Below are positions 22,611 to 34,249 of a stretch of DNA of 64,000 bases, piece after piece. Position numbers and translations under genes: made by a program. The notes under the pieces are model-generated. The model was not told the DNA's origin, did no database searches, and saw nothing but the letters and a program-made list of their open reading frames with translations. The stretch lies in assembly GCA_950295325.1 (NCBI GenBank), contig OX485803.1, positions 20,584,001-20,648,000 on the forward strand, given 5' to 3'. Each line of letters opens with the position of its first letter. Positions within the stretch are counted from its first letter, which is position 1. The stretch is from Polytrichum commune (lineage: Eukaryota; Streptophyta; Polytrichopsida; Polytrichales; Polytrichaceae).

Positions 22611-22796
22611 AGTAGGCAAAGGAAATATGGGCCCATGCATGAAACCGTTTCACTTTAGCAAAGAAAATGCACTCCTTTTTTGTCTGAGATGGTTGGAAGT
22701 TAGTTTTGGGTAGTACATCTGAGCATCTAAGCATTAATGGCTTGATAACTCAAAATATAAAATACATGCATATGGATCCAACACGTTCATACAATA

Positions 22797-23130
22797 TAAG
22801 ATAGATGTGCCTAATCCCAACACAACAATCATTTGGACACCCACATTTGAGTGGTATGTGACATCTAAGAGTGGATCTAAGAATGGACATAAAAAAAGAT
22901 ACGTGCTCAAACGAGATTGGATTACATGCTCAAAACATGGTAATCATTATAAGCTCAACAGTCAAACACGATTGGGGGAGGGCGACCTATATGAGCACGC
23001 ACTAAACATGAAAATCACTTTGATAATGAATGAGATGTTCACACAAACTCTAAAATTTGCGAGGCAAACAATTACGTGCTTGATTCGGACTTGCGAATCA
23101 TCTTGCACTAATCATGTGTTTGGTATCCTA
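22797..23130 (+). mobile_element. MITE, GGTAGATGTG family, subfamily B
   Basis: It starts GATAGATGTGCCTAATCCC and runs through ACATTTGAGTGGTATGTG, CGAGATTGGATTACATG, ATGAATGAGATGTTCACA to ATCCTACGAGAAGTGAGTGC. The 3' TIR is lost, and a copy of another family follows within about 35 bp. Confidence 0.6.
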
Positions 23131-23164
23131 CGAGAAGTGAGTGCAAAGATTGAAACAATGATAA

Positions 23165-23376
23165 AAAAAACCCAGTAGTTAGTTACAGATGAACCAATTG
23201 AATTTGAGAAATAAACGTTTGAAGTTCAAGGCTGCAGGAAAATTACCGATCATTTTAAAGGAATCTATAGAACATCCCCGATTCAATCAAGGAGCACCGG
23301 AGGATGTCATCAACATGTAACCGGTTGGACTTGCAAACCCTAGGATCTCAACCGGTTATGCCCAAAACTCTCCCCA
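23165..23376 (+). mobile_element. CGGGGAGA family, copy
   Basis: It contains TTAGTTACAGATGAACC, AAAATTACCGATCATTTTA, AACCGGTTGGACTTGC and ATCTCAACCGGTTATGCCC, and ends AAAACTCTCCCC. The 5' terminal GGGGAGA is lost. Confidence 0.65.
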
Positions 23377-23929
23377 ATCACTGGATCGAAAGTATCTGAA
23401 TCACACACATCCACCTCCTCACGCACATGTGATGATGCAATCCGAGTCACATCTCTCCCCTCCACCGCCTCCTCAATGCAATGGCGAAGAAATTGCAGTG
23501 TGATGCACATCCAGGGGACATGGGATTGTGTGATCGATTATACAAGCCGAGGGCCGGGATATGAGATGGCCATCCGACCCAGGAAAGCCGAAGGCAGCAG
23601 ATACCACCAGAAACCCCCAACTACCTACTCCTGTACGTAGTATTATGACATTATTTATATCTGGCCGAATGTCAGATGCTCAGTCAGTCAGTCAGTCAGT
23701 GTGTCTGTCAGTGCTAGGTACCTAGCTAGCTAGCTAGCTATATGAGGAGCAGCTGCTACATGCTCTCAATATGGTTAATTCCCGCAAGATCCTCTTGGTA
23801 CTCCAGCCGCTCTTAAGCTTACGTAAGCTAGCTGTGCCATTTCGTGAATAACTAAGCTGGGTCCTTGCAGCAGCATGGCATGTCATGTCGCCCACTCGGT
23901 TATCATTGCTGCGGCTGCTATCATGGGAC
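23377..23929. other. No gene seen; tetranucleotide microsatellites
   Basis: This is G+C-richer than average. (CAGT)5 lies at 23681-23700 and (CTAG)4-5 at about 23722-23740. The frames are short and without domains. Confidence 0.4.
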
Positions 23930-25300
23930 TCGGCCATGGCCATTCAACCCAGCAGCAGCAGCACTAGCACTCGCACTCTATTAGTGCACCAGCAATATTA
24001 TCCTGCGGGACCCCACAAACCAATACACACACATACAGACACATGAATATAGAATGCATGAAATATATGAATGCATAAGTTATGCAGTGCCATGAAGTTG
24101 AATATGTAAGGAGGGGGTGACCACCACCACCCACCCATGATAGCGAGCTACAATACCATACCATTTTCTCGTCTGAATTTGTGTTTGTAGTGCTCAGTGT
24201 CTGGGGAGGTTTTTAGGCGTAATCGGTCACGATCTTAATGTTTTCAAGACCAGCCGGTTACATGCTGAGGAGTATTCTGTCACTTGCTCTAAAAGGACTG
24301 GTAATTTCCCTGAAAGTCTTATTTGAATCTGAACCGGTTGTTTCTCAAACTCGGCCGGCTCATCTGTAACTAGTGGGTGGTTCTCCTCGTTCGTTGGGAA
24401 GTGCTCGCTCCTTGCGGCGTTTCGATATCGCTAGTTGACACAAATAGCATGGGAGTTTGACCTAAGCACTTTAATAGTGCATGAGAGAGAGAGAGAGAGG
24501 GATCAGACATTGTGTTCTCTCCACTCATATGTGACCATGGCCATTCAAACCAATAGCACTCTAGTAGTGCACTAGCAATATTATATTTTGTGACCCCACA
24601 AGCCACTATGGGACATGGACGCACGCGCATGCACACATATATATATATATATAGATATGACACAATAACACACAAGGTACGCAAGTGCAACGAAGTTTTC
24701 ATATTATCAAGGAGGAGGTCACCACCACTCATCGTAGATATTGGACTTACCAATATTTTTCAAATGTATTCATAGCATTCACTCCTCGCAGAGTTTTCTT
24801 ATGGGAGCCAACACAAATAGCATGCAAGTTAGACTTGAACACTCTAGTAGTGGTTTAGCAATATCATGCGGAACCCCACAAGAGAGAGATGGTGTCGACC
24901 ATAGACCAACATAAATTAGATCAACTACTTTGTCGCTGGGCATTGTGTTTACCCGTATGTGAACCCGAAATGGGTTCATTATGCCATCCAATGGGTTATG
25001 GCTCTCCACAAAACAATACTCATGCACTTGTTAAGAACAAAAGTGTAGGAGGTTACCACCGTCCACCATAGCGACTCACATAAAGCAAGTTGCTAGACCA
25101 CTTTCATTCAATAATATTCCCACTTGGTCGTTACGTTACATTATTGGAGTCATTGGATAGAGTGGGCACCCATTACATGCCTCACCACTACTACAACTCG
25201 GCAAGTTCGGTACCTACACAAGCTTGCTGCATGCATTGGCTTCCACATCCATCACCTAATTTGTAGGAGGTGACCACCACCCATCATGGGCACCAAATTG
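23930..25300 (+). repeat. Degenerate local duplication, three to four units
   Basis: GGCCATTCAA ... CACTCTATTAGTGCACCAGC ... GACCCCACAA ... GGAGGGGGTGACCACCACC at 23930-24165 recurs at about 24535-24755 and, more decayed, at about 24830-25075 and 25260. A second module (ACACAAATAGCATG) recurs at 24440 and 24810. The array is interrupted by a dispersed repeat at 24.2-24.4 kb and contains AT and GA microsatellites. Confidence 0.55.
24199..24393 (-). mobile_element. CGGGGAGA family, copy, inverted
   Basis: It reads in reverse GTCTGGGGAGG ... CAAGACCAGCCGGTTACATG ... CTGAACCGGTTGTTTCTC ... ATCTGTAAC ... TGGTTCTCCTCG, matching the 52.6-kb copy in the same orientation. Confidence 0.65.
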
Positions 25301-26187
25301 CGAAGCAAGCCAACTCACTTAATGATGTTGACTGCCACAGTTGCCTTGAAGTGGATATTGCTGCGCATGCTATTTGTTTTGCCTCCAATAACAAAATGTT
25401 GTGAGCAATATATTAACATAAAATCCACTCGGTATGATGGGCGTTGGTGGCCTCCTATGTATTAGGTGAGCCCACCAAGTCTGAAATTGTATTCAACCTA
25501 GAATGTGATCGAATTAGCTCTACCATGCAACTAATTTCATGGAGGCATGTAACACAATTTGAAAGTGGATTTATTCACCAACCTTCTTGTGTTATTCACC
25601 TACAACTAGGATTTAAGTGTATTTGGATTTATGCATGACTTCCGTACAATTCCCACCGCCAATATGATGTACACTCGATCACTAAACTACTCAACATTTA
25701 TGATGGTTGGCAAACATGGAATACAAACATTCGAGGTTGTGGTTGTTGTGTTGTTGCTTTTGCTATTGTCGTTTGATGTTTTTGTCCCCACATGTGCACA
25801 TCCCTCATTATTTTTGGACAAGTGGTTTGTCCAAATATACTCGAATGCCAATTCTACCTCTCTTGATCCATTTCCAAAATGTAAACACCTACTAAACAAA
25901 ATATTATGTGATGAATGAAGACCCAAAATACGCGACATGTGGCTCAACATGGGAGTGGCAAGGACTGAATTTTAAGCAACAAAAGCCTTTTCTTGCGAGG
26001 AGAAGGGACTGCACAACTAATTTATGGTATGAAGACTCTTGTGTTTAGAAACTCATAATCAGAATTCATATAAACTTTGAAGGTTTGCTATGTCCTGCAC
26101 ACAACATTTACAAGCACGCCAAGAATATAAGTGTTGAAAATCTCCCACAACAAGGCCTCAATCTCTAATACCAATCCGCTTAAAATG
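25301..26187. other. No gene seen
   Basis: Overlapping frames at 25631-25950 on both strands are low-complexity (poly-leucine against poly-threonine from one GTT/TTG-rich stretch) and are not considered genes. Confidence 0.4.
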
Positions 26188-26612
26188 CATCTACAGTAGA
26201 CATCCCTAAATCGAACACATCAACGTAGACACCTCTATTTGAGTGGTATTCACGGTTAGGTGTGAATCTAAAGAATTGACACCCGAAAGGCGTGCATTTG
26301 AAAGAGATTGGAGTATGTGCTAAAAAGACGATAATCATGAACTAGGCTCCACGGTCAACATGATGGGGAGGAGGGGACCGACCTCTTTCGACCACTTAAT
26401 GAGCGCACGAGAATCTTCACTCTGAACTGATATGAGTAAGATACTCATACCGGCTCCCCAAAATACACAAAGCACATGGCCAGTGACGGCCACGATTTGC
26501 ATGTGGTAAACATCTCGCAATAATTGCGTGTTTTCAGATCCTCCGAGAGGGAGGTGGGCGCAAGAAGAAAAAGTGTCCACCCAAGGCCCATCTACCTCCC
26601 ACACGCATGCAT
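26188..26612 (+). mobile_element. MITE, GGTAGATGTG family, subfamily B
   Basis: It runs from GTAGACATCCCTAAATCG through CTATTTGAGTGGTATTCACG, GAAAGAGATTGGAGTATGTG and CGACCACTTAATGAGCG to GCCCATCTACC. It is slightly longer and richer in G+C than its relatives. Confidence 0.6.
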
Positions 26613-27030
26613 CAACACCCATCATCATAGCACACGAGCACCCTGAAGCAAGCGGCCAGCCCACTTTCCTTTTCTCCGGGGCATTTCTTGGCGATTCCTT
26701 GTGGCGCTTGCTCACGTCGCCGCTTGGTTATTGGAGTCGGCACAAGTCGCCTGGGAAGCAGGCCGGAGTACGGCCAGCTCCACATTCATCAGTCTGCTCC
26801 TGAGCCCAGCTAGCCCGCCATCGCCATGAGCACCTCCTTCTTCCAAAGCGCAAAGCCACCCCCGCCACTGCAATGATGCGATTGTCAAGGGGGCCGCTGC
26901 AAATCGTGTGCAAGCTCGAGCTCGAGCCCGAGCTCCAGCCCGAGCTCGATCCTGAGCTGTGGTGTGGGATCGAGCGAAGCAAAAGGCGTGTTTCAGTCTG
27001 CAGGCAGGCGCGTGCCTCGTACTCACTCAC
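26613..27030. other. G+C-rich island without a clear gene
   Basis: It is markedly G+C-rich against the window, with a (GAGCTC/GAGCCC)-type hexamer stretch near 26910-26950 that gives an EPELQPELDPEL-like peptide in one frame and an ARARA-type peptide in another. All six frames are open over parts of it, which is typical of skewed composition. It could be the remains of a promoter or 5' exon, but no domain or splice structure is visible. Confidence 0.35.
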
Positions 27031-27250
27031 TTCCTTCCGTGGCATCATTGATGCGCTCAGTGTGATATTATCATGAAATTTTGAGGAACTCTGTCTGCAG
27101 TGCTCAACTAGGATAGGAGCTAGGCAGAGCATATAAAGAGTTTTCCTTCCGTGGCATCATTGATGCGCTCAGCGTGATATTATCATGAAATTTTGAGGAC
27201 CTCCGCCTCCAGTGCTCAATTAGGAGTGAGGCAGAGCATATAACGAGTTT
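27031..27250 (+). repeat. Direct duplication, two units of 112 bp
   Basis: TTCCTTCCGTGGCATCATTG starts at 27031 and again at 27143. The units agree closely through ATGCGCTCAG, GTGATATTATCATGAAATTT and the tail GGCAGAGCATATAA. The second has a short deletion. Each carries one GCATATAA, TATA-box-like, near its 3' end. Confidence 0.8.
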
Positions 27251-27489
27251 TGAGGCAGCCATTAAATGTTGGATATGGGGACTCTGCTGGGCGTGCCGTG
27301 TGCTAAGCTTATTTGGTAGCCTTCCGTGAAGATCATTGTACCTTGTTGCAATGTATGAGGTGTTTCTTTTTTGTGTTCTCGGTACAGTTTACCATCAAGA
27401 TTTACACAGCAAAACTTGCGTTGCAATATCAATCTACGATGAAAAATTACCCACATATACATATATAGAAATTCGGACATCCACTGATT

Positions 27490-28080
27490 TAATTATGGTT
27501 ATTGGAGGTGCATGTTTGTTGATTCTTTAATTGAATATATATATATATATATATCTTCTCAGTTATGTTCATTAGTGAGTGTGGAGTAGTTGATAAAATT
27601 TGAAGACACAGTCCGATCTCTTTTAAACATGTGTCTTGACGTTGTCTGTTCTTTGATCCTCACCGAATCACACACTAATCAAATATAGGTGTCTGATGAG
27701 AAAAGTAATCGAATAACACCCGCATACCTTAAGGCACTTCCAACTCCACAAAGAATTTTGATTGTTGGGATTAATTGGGAATTGTCTCACATGGTTCAAC
27801 AACTACGGATCACAAAGGCTATTGTTTCAAGTTCCATCATGATTGGAGTTGAGATGCGAAAGTATATAGTAAACAGTCAAAGTGAAGAATTTCTTTCTCC
27901 TTAAGTCATCACGAACACCCCTCACAAAATTGTGTTAACTACTGAACTTATTAAAATGGTGTTAACTTATGTTTTGAACACATTAGTTGTAACACGTGTC
28001 TTTGTGGTGCTCGTTCTCAACTACAAGCTCTGCTATAAGCTCATACCACTCAAATATAGGTGTCTGATTAAGGAGGTCCA
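27490..28080 (-). mobile_element. Two GGTAGATGTG-family pieces, subfamily C, inverted
   Basis: A partial copy (to about 27710, ending CAAATATAGGTGTCTGATG, containing an (AT)10 run) is followed by a longer one that contains CACTTCCAACTCCACA, GTCAAAGTGAAGAATTTC, ACACGTGTCTTTGTGG and ATACCACTCAAATATAGG. The first piece also matches 62.88-63.11 kb. Confidence 0.55.
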
Positions 28081-28368
28081 CGTAGCAGTCCCTTGTTAGC
28101 AGAGATTCTGAGATTCTTGAATTCTTAGCTCCTGGGACCTGAAAAGCGCGCATCAAGTCCGAATATTCATTTGCTTGATTTGAGCACAAATCCATGGGAG
28201 CTTTCATACTTGGATGGTGATGTTGTGTTGTGAGATGTGACTTGTTACAGATGTATCATATATCCATTCCCATTTCCAATCACTTCAAATGTTTTATTAG
28301 GTAGATCACATCACATGTCTATGTGAACACACACTGACGTTCCTCTCTTTTTCTTTCTCTTTTTGTAA

Positions 28369-28755
28369 GGTAGATGGGTCTTAAATGGTTACTTTTTACC
28401 GAATGGCCTACTTCTTGTATGGATATGAAACACAGGATTAGTACGAGATGGTTAGCTAAACTAAATAGAAGTCATGGCAACATTTTGGAGATCATATGAA
28501 TATCTTCTTCGTTATCAAAGTGAATATCCTTGTGCTCATTAAATGGTCATATAGCTCCCTCTCCCTCCCTCCTCCCCCTCAAATTCACTATTGAGTTCAC
28601 AATGGTTAACATATCTTGAGCACGTAGTCCAATATCTTTTAAACAAGCGTCTTTCGGTGTTTTTTCTTTGGATTCATAATTAACTAGTAACCACACACCA
28701 CTCAAATATAGGTGTCCCAATTACAATAAATAAACAAGCTAGGCACGTCCACCTT
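28369..28755 (-). mobile_element. MITE, GGTAGATGTG family, full-length, inverted
   Basis: The ends are GGTAGATGGGTC and the inverse of GGTGGACGTGCC; the flanks are TAA and TTA. Landmarks in reverse include ATCAAAGTGAATATCC, CATTAAATGGTCATATAG, TTTAAACAAGCGTCTTTC and CCACTCAAATATAGGTGTCC. Confidence 0.6.
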
Positions 28756-28765
28756 ATGGGTTTCT

Positions 28766-29136
28766 TGTAGACATGCCTTAGATGGATACTTTTCTCTCTG
28801 CACCCACTTCTCATATGATATGAAGCACGCACTTGATGCAAGATGATTAGCAAATCCAACTCGTGACCGTAGCCATTTTTCTCATAATTTTTGGAGCTCA
28901 TAAGATTATCTCATTCATTATCAAAGTGAAGATTCTTCTACTCATTTAGCAGTCACATAGGATCCCCAATCACGTTGACTATTAGACCTAGAGTGGTTAG
29001 CATATTTTGAGCACACAGTCCAATCTCTTTTAAACACATGTCTTTCTAGCGCCAATTCTTAGATCCACACATAACTACATACCACTCAAATGTAGGTGTC
29101 CATATTATTGTCATATTCAATTTAGTCGCATCTACC
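28766..29136 (-). mobile_element. MITE, GGTAGATGTG family, subfamily B, inverted
   Basis: It follows the preceding copy almost directly, running from TGTAGACATGCC through CTCTGCACCCACTTCTCATA, TCATTATCAAAGTGAAGATT and CATACCACTCAAATGTAGG to GCATCTACC. It is one of the closest matches to the 13.2-kb copy. Confidence 0.65.
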
Positions 29137-29317
29137 TCATACAGATATGAGAGCTTTCCTTAACCCACAGCTATGGGGTTTACAAATTTTGTCATTCTTA
29201 GTTGTGTGTTTTATAAGTCTGGGGCCGCACATTTATTCATCCCATGTATTTCTGACATATTGGAACTTGGTTACTTATCATTAAAAACCTAGATTTCTTG
29301 ATATATTTTTTGTATGA

Positions 29318-29931
29318 GGGTGCAAGCACAGTAAAATGGATAGCTCCCGATCCCTACCCAATGTTCAGTGAAAGTGATTCAAAACTATACACTAACTTTG
29401 AATTTTGTGAAGAAAAAAATCATAGACATTTTAAAAACATACTAACCTACAAAGCCAAACAAATTCTGATGACAAAAGAAATTCCAAGAAAAGTCTACAT
29501 ATATTAGAAGACAATGCAAGTGGTGTGCAAGTAAGTGATATTGAACAAGTGATTGTCTAAAATTCGTTTAAAGTATGATAAAACTCCATTAAATTGATGG
29601 CTTTCTACAAAGTTTTGTGATGATGCCCTCAAGTAGATAATGAATTCAAGGAATATCAAAGAAAATTCCAATATCAAAATAGTTAAGGTCGTGAAATCTA
29701 TGTCCAAAACCAGACTCAACCATTTGCTTTTGAGCATCACTTTAATGATAAATATTGAAGATCTCAACTTGATTTTCTACATTTGAGTATTCAACACAAC
29801 AACAAAAGTCATCATGAAAAGAAATCCAAATTAGACAACGTTTTTCTACTACTTTTAAGCCTTTGACCAAAAATATTATGGTTCTAGTATACCGGAACAC
29901 TTTTTGGGTCCACTTTACCATGCTTGCACCC
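29318..29931 (+). mobile_element. Family R internal segment as a separate element
   Basis: It matches about 19695-20290 along its length. Its ends are inverted: GGGTGCAAGCACAGTAAAAT at the left and the inverse of GGGTGCAAGCATGGTAAAGT at the right. It may therefore be an independent TIR element that is nested in the 19.5-kb copy. The flanking octamers do not match. A short minus-strand frame shares FHDD and YSNVE with the other copy; no known domain is present. Confidence 0.55.
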
Positions 29932-29994
29932 ACGACTTAATGTGATTTAGAGAAAAGGTACCTAATGTATGTATAGATTACTCCTGCATAGTTG

Positions 29995-30172
29995 TTTGCA
30001 ATCAATAAACGGTTGAAGTTCAAAACTTTAAGAAAATTTTCCATCATTCTAGAAGAATATACATAATATACCTCAAATCAATAAAGAAATGCCGAATGAT
30101 CACAACATGATACCATTGGACTTGGAAACACTAGGATTTTGACTAGTTATGCCAAAAAAATCTCCTCAGACA
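29995..30172 (+). mobile_element. CGGGGAGA family, 5'-truncated copy
   Basis: It shares ATAAACGGTTGAAGTTCAAA, TCATTCTAGAAGAAT, CATTGGACTTGGAAACACTA and ends AAAATCTCCTCAGACA. Confidence 0.6.
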
Positions 30173-30231
30173 TTGTTTGCAGTGGTAATGAGTGAAGGTA
30201 CAAAATGTGTTTATCACTTCTATGGTCTACC

Positions 30232-30357
30232 CATAAGTGTTTTGTGGGATTGACAATATTCTATAGAATATTCCCCACATTCAAACTGAATATGGGGAAT
30301 ATTCCATCGAATATTGTTAGTCCCACAGAACACTGTTATGAATCTGAATAATGTTAT
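30232..30357. mobile_element. MITE, CATAACATT family
   Basis: A strong hairpin: AGTGTTTTGTGGGATTGACA pairs with TGTTAGTCCCACAGAACACT, around an inner GGAATATTCC pair. The right end GAATCTGAATAATGTTATG is intact, while the left end has diverged. Confidence 0.65.
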
Positions 30358-31808
30358 GATCGTGACCCAACCTCCACAACATAATAGATTTCCAAGTCTC
30401 CACCATTTAAGCTCATGATCTTTATATTGTGCTAAATTTGAGTGAAATGGATATCAGCTACACACCCAAGGTAGCCAACACATATTCAAGAAAAGGTCCA
30501 TTGACTTAATATACAAAGAAAAGATTCTATTATGTGAAATGTGATCAACATTGATATGTGCAATTAGGTTGTCCCACGCTAGTTTATCGACATCTCACAC
30601 TATTTTGAATATTCACTATCAAAGTAATAATATATATATTAATTAATTAATTAATTAATTGTGGTTGCAATAAGGATCGATAAACAAAGTTATAAATTTT
30701 TGCAATTTAGTTTTGACCCAAGGTAATTTGCATGGGTAGAGTGGCAACCCCTACTCACAAGGTCACAAGGGCAACCTAATTGCATATATCAATGTAGAAG
30801 TCATTCCCCTTGTAACCTTGTGACTCAAAATTTTAGCCTATTTGTGAAAAGGTTGATATCGTAAGGTGGCTTGAAGGTTTGGCTTTAGATCCTTCTAAAG
30901 CTATGATTGTCATATTTCAATTTAATCCACCCTAAATGTGTCAAAGTCACAAGGATTCAAAACCTCCAATCTGAAAGCTAGACAGCAAGGACATACCACT
31001 AGACTGCTCACTTTCCAATGTCTAGAAAACGAGATATAACCATCATATTCAAATTATGTCGGAATTTTCTTGAAGTAAACGTAAAGTGCCAACCAAGATT
31101 TACTATGGCCACGAATAGCCAAACCTTGAAGCACTAAGTATGATGATGTTTTAGTTTTGTAGTCCATTTTTTAAAGGTTGATCAAACATACACTTATGGG
31201 CATCCCTGAATCCTTAAATTCTAAATTTCATATCATGTAGCATGGGTTGTACATATCCCCGTGTTTTCATTTAGGTTAAAAGCTTTCCAACATTAATTTA
31301 TCTAAAGAAATTAAAAAGTTGAGTGGCAAGATGACATACCATCTCCAATTGAAGTGTTGAATCCTGGAAAACTTTCGGATGAGATAGGGGGTTGAGTCAT
31401 TTGCGCAAGGTAAACCATGGCGTGGTCTAGCATATGCTTCCTCGTTCGCAAATCCAGGCACCCTCATCCATTATCAATAGGGCGGGAATGGACCAACCAT
31501 GTGTGTGTGTTGAGTAATGACAACTAGGGAAAGGGTGGGGGTTGGAGGGGGGATCATATCCACTTGGAGAAGGCAACTATGAGGTTTGCAAGGGAGGTAG
31601 GCTCTCCAACCCATTTATTACCTTCGACATCAAATAGCAATCCTAGAGTGGGATACTGGCCTAGTTGTGATGTTGCATGATGATGCCACCTAGCAAATGG
31701 AGCTCATGTATCCAAATTAAATAATATAGGTGCTCTTCATTATATTCTTTTTTTAATTGATTCTAGGTTTGCCCATCGATTTTGTTGAAATTCAAGTTTT
31801 TTTCCCAA
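30358..31808. other. No gene seen; decayed dispersed repeat
   Basis: Part of 30480-30820 resembles 60.2-60.43 kb (shared AAGGCAACCTAATTGCA-like stretch and GATAAACAAAG). A (TTAA)n tract lies at 30639-30660. No convincing coding block. Confidence 0.35.
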
Positions 31809-33598
31809 TCAATTTTGGTTTTGGGCATTGCAAGATACAAAATGATTCCCGTGGAACTCAACTAGAGTGGGACTAGAGTAAAGTTTTTTGCATTGAATAG
31901 GTACATGTTCAAAAGATATGCCCAATATCAATTTCCATAAATTATTATCAAATTGATTGCACCTCATCATTTTTTGAACTACCCCAAAAGAACTCCATTG
32001 TTGCTCAAAGTAATTGAGCCACCACATATCTATTTCCCAAGTGGTATTAAATGGATGGATCAAATAATATCCCTATGTGAGAAACCTTGGGTGGGGGTGG
32101 GGGGGGGTGCAATGGGGAGTTAGGATACCTCTTTCTCAAAGTTCATACAACCTTTTTTTCTTCTTTCTCTGAAGTGGAATAATACTCATCCCATATGTAT
32201 ATACTCTAAGCCAAACTCTCATTAAACACCCTTTTATATACCCACGTGGTGCCAAGTACCCTTTGAGAGGGGTTTTCCTCTACACGTCCATGCCGTTCAC
32301 ATGTTAATATAGGTCATAGAACCCTCCTTGAAAAGGGCGGCAATAGTATCATGCGAGCAAATACACTTTTGGTTTATGTTTTTTTTTTCGGTGATCTATA
32401 TTCTCTTATGAACCACCAAAAGTGATTTAATATTGAAGAATCCAACACATGGTCCAATAAGCATATAAATTTTGTGTGCGAGGCAGTGTGTGCCATGCAA
32501 GCTTCATAAAGGATTCTCTCAAAAGGCACACCAACACTTCTGCATCATATTTATGCGTATTAGGTTGATGATGTGTCTTGGGGGAAGCAAGTTGAAGCTC
32601 GGGACAACAAACATGAACATAAAACATGCATTTTTTTTTTAAAGTTTATGAAAAAATCAAGTTCACAGGTGAAACATCTCTAAGGCAAATTCATTTCCTA
32701 TTGGTCAAGAAGGATGTATAGTTGTGGCATACAAAATCTAGTTTCTTATCTACATTCTACAAAGTACATCGTATCTAAATTTCTATAGTAGTATGATTGT
32801 GCTATGTTCTTTGGAAAGTCCAATAATGCTCAAAGTTTTTTTACCAGTGCTAGGATAAGATTTATGTAAAAGGATATGTAAAAGGTGAAAGTTTGTTAGA
32901 AAAAGTTGTGCGTAGGTGAAAGGGAATTTAATATAAAAGTCCTCACAAGGATACATCCATGGATTGCAATTCTTGCCATGTTACTTTGACACTCAACTTG
33001 TGATGAGTCTAAGGACTATTATCATGTGAGCATTGAGCGGTAACACATGAGCAATGAGATAGGAAATATTTGGAAATACAATCACTAGTATTCTACATTC
33101 ATGGTATTTTAGCATTAAAACACATTTTTTTAATGAATAACCCTCAACAAAACCCAGAAATTGCGAAGTGATTGATGAATGCCGCCATTTAGACTCAGTT
33201 AAGGCATAGCGCTTTATCTGCAACGCTAGCTTCCTAAGGATCTCACAAGGCTTCAAACCTGAACCTTCACAAACATTATGACACCCACCAACCAACTTAC
33301 TCAGCCCCAAGGTGACCAAAACCACATGATCATGGCCTTTATGTCAAACTAATGTGAATGTGGAGTTTCAACATATTGCAATTGTCCGAGTGCATGCCTA
33401 ACCACACTTTAAAATCCAACAACTGGAAGTGGCACAAGGGTTTGGAATAAAGTATAGGGAATGATGTATGAGCCAACATAGAATATGATCACACGCCAAG
33501 TATTGATAATGTTGTACAAAATGTCCCAAAATGTTGAGGAGTAATGAAACAATTGCAAGTCCAACTCTACTAATCCAAGTCCACATCTCAATCCACAA
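31809..33598 (-). pseudogene. Possible decayed coding fragments, unidentified
   Basis: Several minus-strand frames in a row have protein-like composition rather than random codons: WEIDMWWLNYFEQQWSSFG near 32000, DAEVLVCLLRESFMKLAWHT near 32540, GLKPCEILRKLALQIKRYAL near 33240 and SSTFWDILYNIINTWRV near 33520. They are in different frames with stops between. I recognise no domain. They lie just downstream of, and on the same strand as, the large decayed gene at 33.8-38.1 kb and could be its further remains, or separate debris, or chance. Confidence 0.22.
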
Positions 33599-33767
33599 AT
33601 TGGGGTATTATGAATTTAAATTTGAAATCCATAATTCAGACATTTTCACACCTCCAATACAAGACATCCAATCCAATCACATCATATCCAATCAAACATG
33701 TAGTGGAAGGTATTGACAACTATCTAAATTTAACTACACTACATCATTCCAGTTATCAACATACGGA

Positions 33768-33896
33768 TTATGAGCAATTCGTGTAGAAAAATGGCAAACA
33801 AGTGGCAACATAGTTTGTGACACTAGCTGAGCAGCACTCTCTGCATAGGGAGGCAACATCTTCAAGCTTGAAGAAGAACTCATGCATTCCCTCTTT
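33768..33896 (-). pseudogene. Last exon of the decayed gene
   Basis: The acceptor TGTTTTGCAG is followed by an open frame reading EGMHEFFFKLEDVASLCREC, then CSASVTNYVATCLPFF, and a natural TAA after NCS. It has no internal stop and is well preserved. Confidence 0.5.
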
Positions 33897-33991
33897 CTGC
33901 AAAACAAGCATGAATGTTAGAGATCAAGTATACAAATATAAGGCATTTGAGTTCTAGATGAGCAAAAAGTAAGAACAAAATGCAAACTTAC

Positions 33992-34164
33992 ATACTCAAA
34001 CGATTTTTCCGAGCAACCTCCTTACATGTTCTTCATCAGTTACTACATAGATGCTTTCTGGTTGTGGCCCACCTACATTAAGAGTAGTCATTGTATCATG
34101 TACTGGAGGTACAATGGCATTAACCAAGGCTAAGTATTCCTCATACACAACTAGATGGCGACAA
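33992..34164 (-). pseudogene. Penultimate exon of the decayed gene
   Basis: The exon lies between an acceptor-like AAATGCAG and a strong donor GTAAGT. The frame reads HLVVYEEYLALVNAIVPPVH, then TTLNVGGPQPESIYVVTDEE and HVRRLLGKIV, with a single stop one codon before the donor. Confidence 0.5.
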
Positions 34165-34249
34165 CTGCATTTGCATGCATAGATAGACGCACATGGCAAT
34201 GAAACATTAAGAAATCAAATATTTACTACGAGTCAATAAAATATCCTAT

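Noticed and set aside
25631-25950. Leucine-rich and threonine-rich overlapping frames
   Set aside because: Both arise from one GTT/TTG-rich low-complexity stretch.
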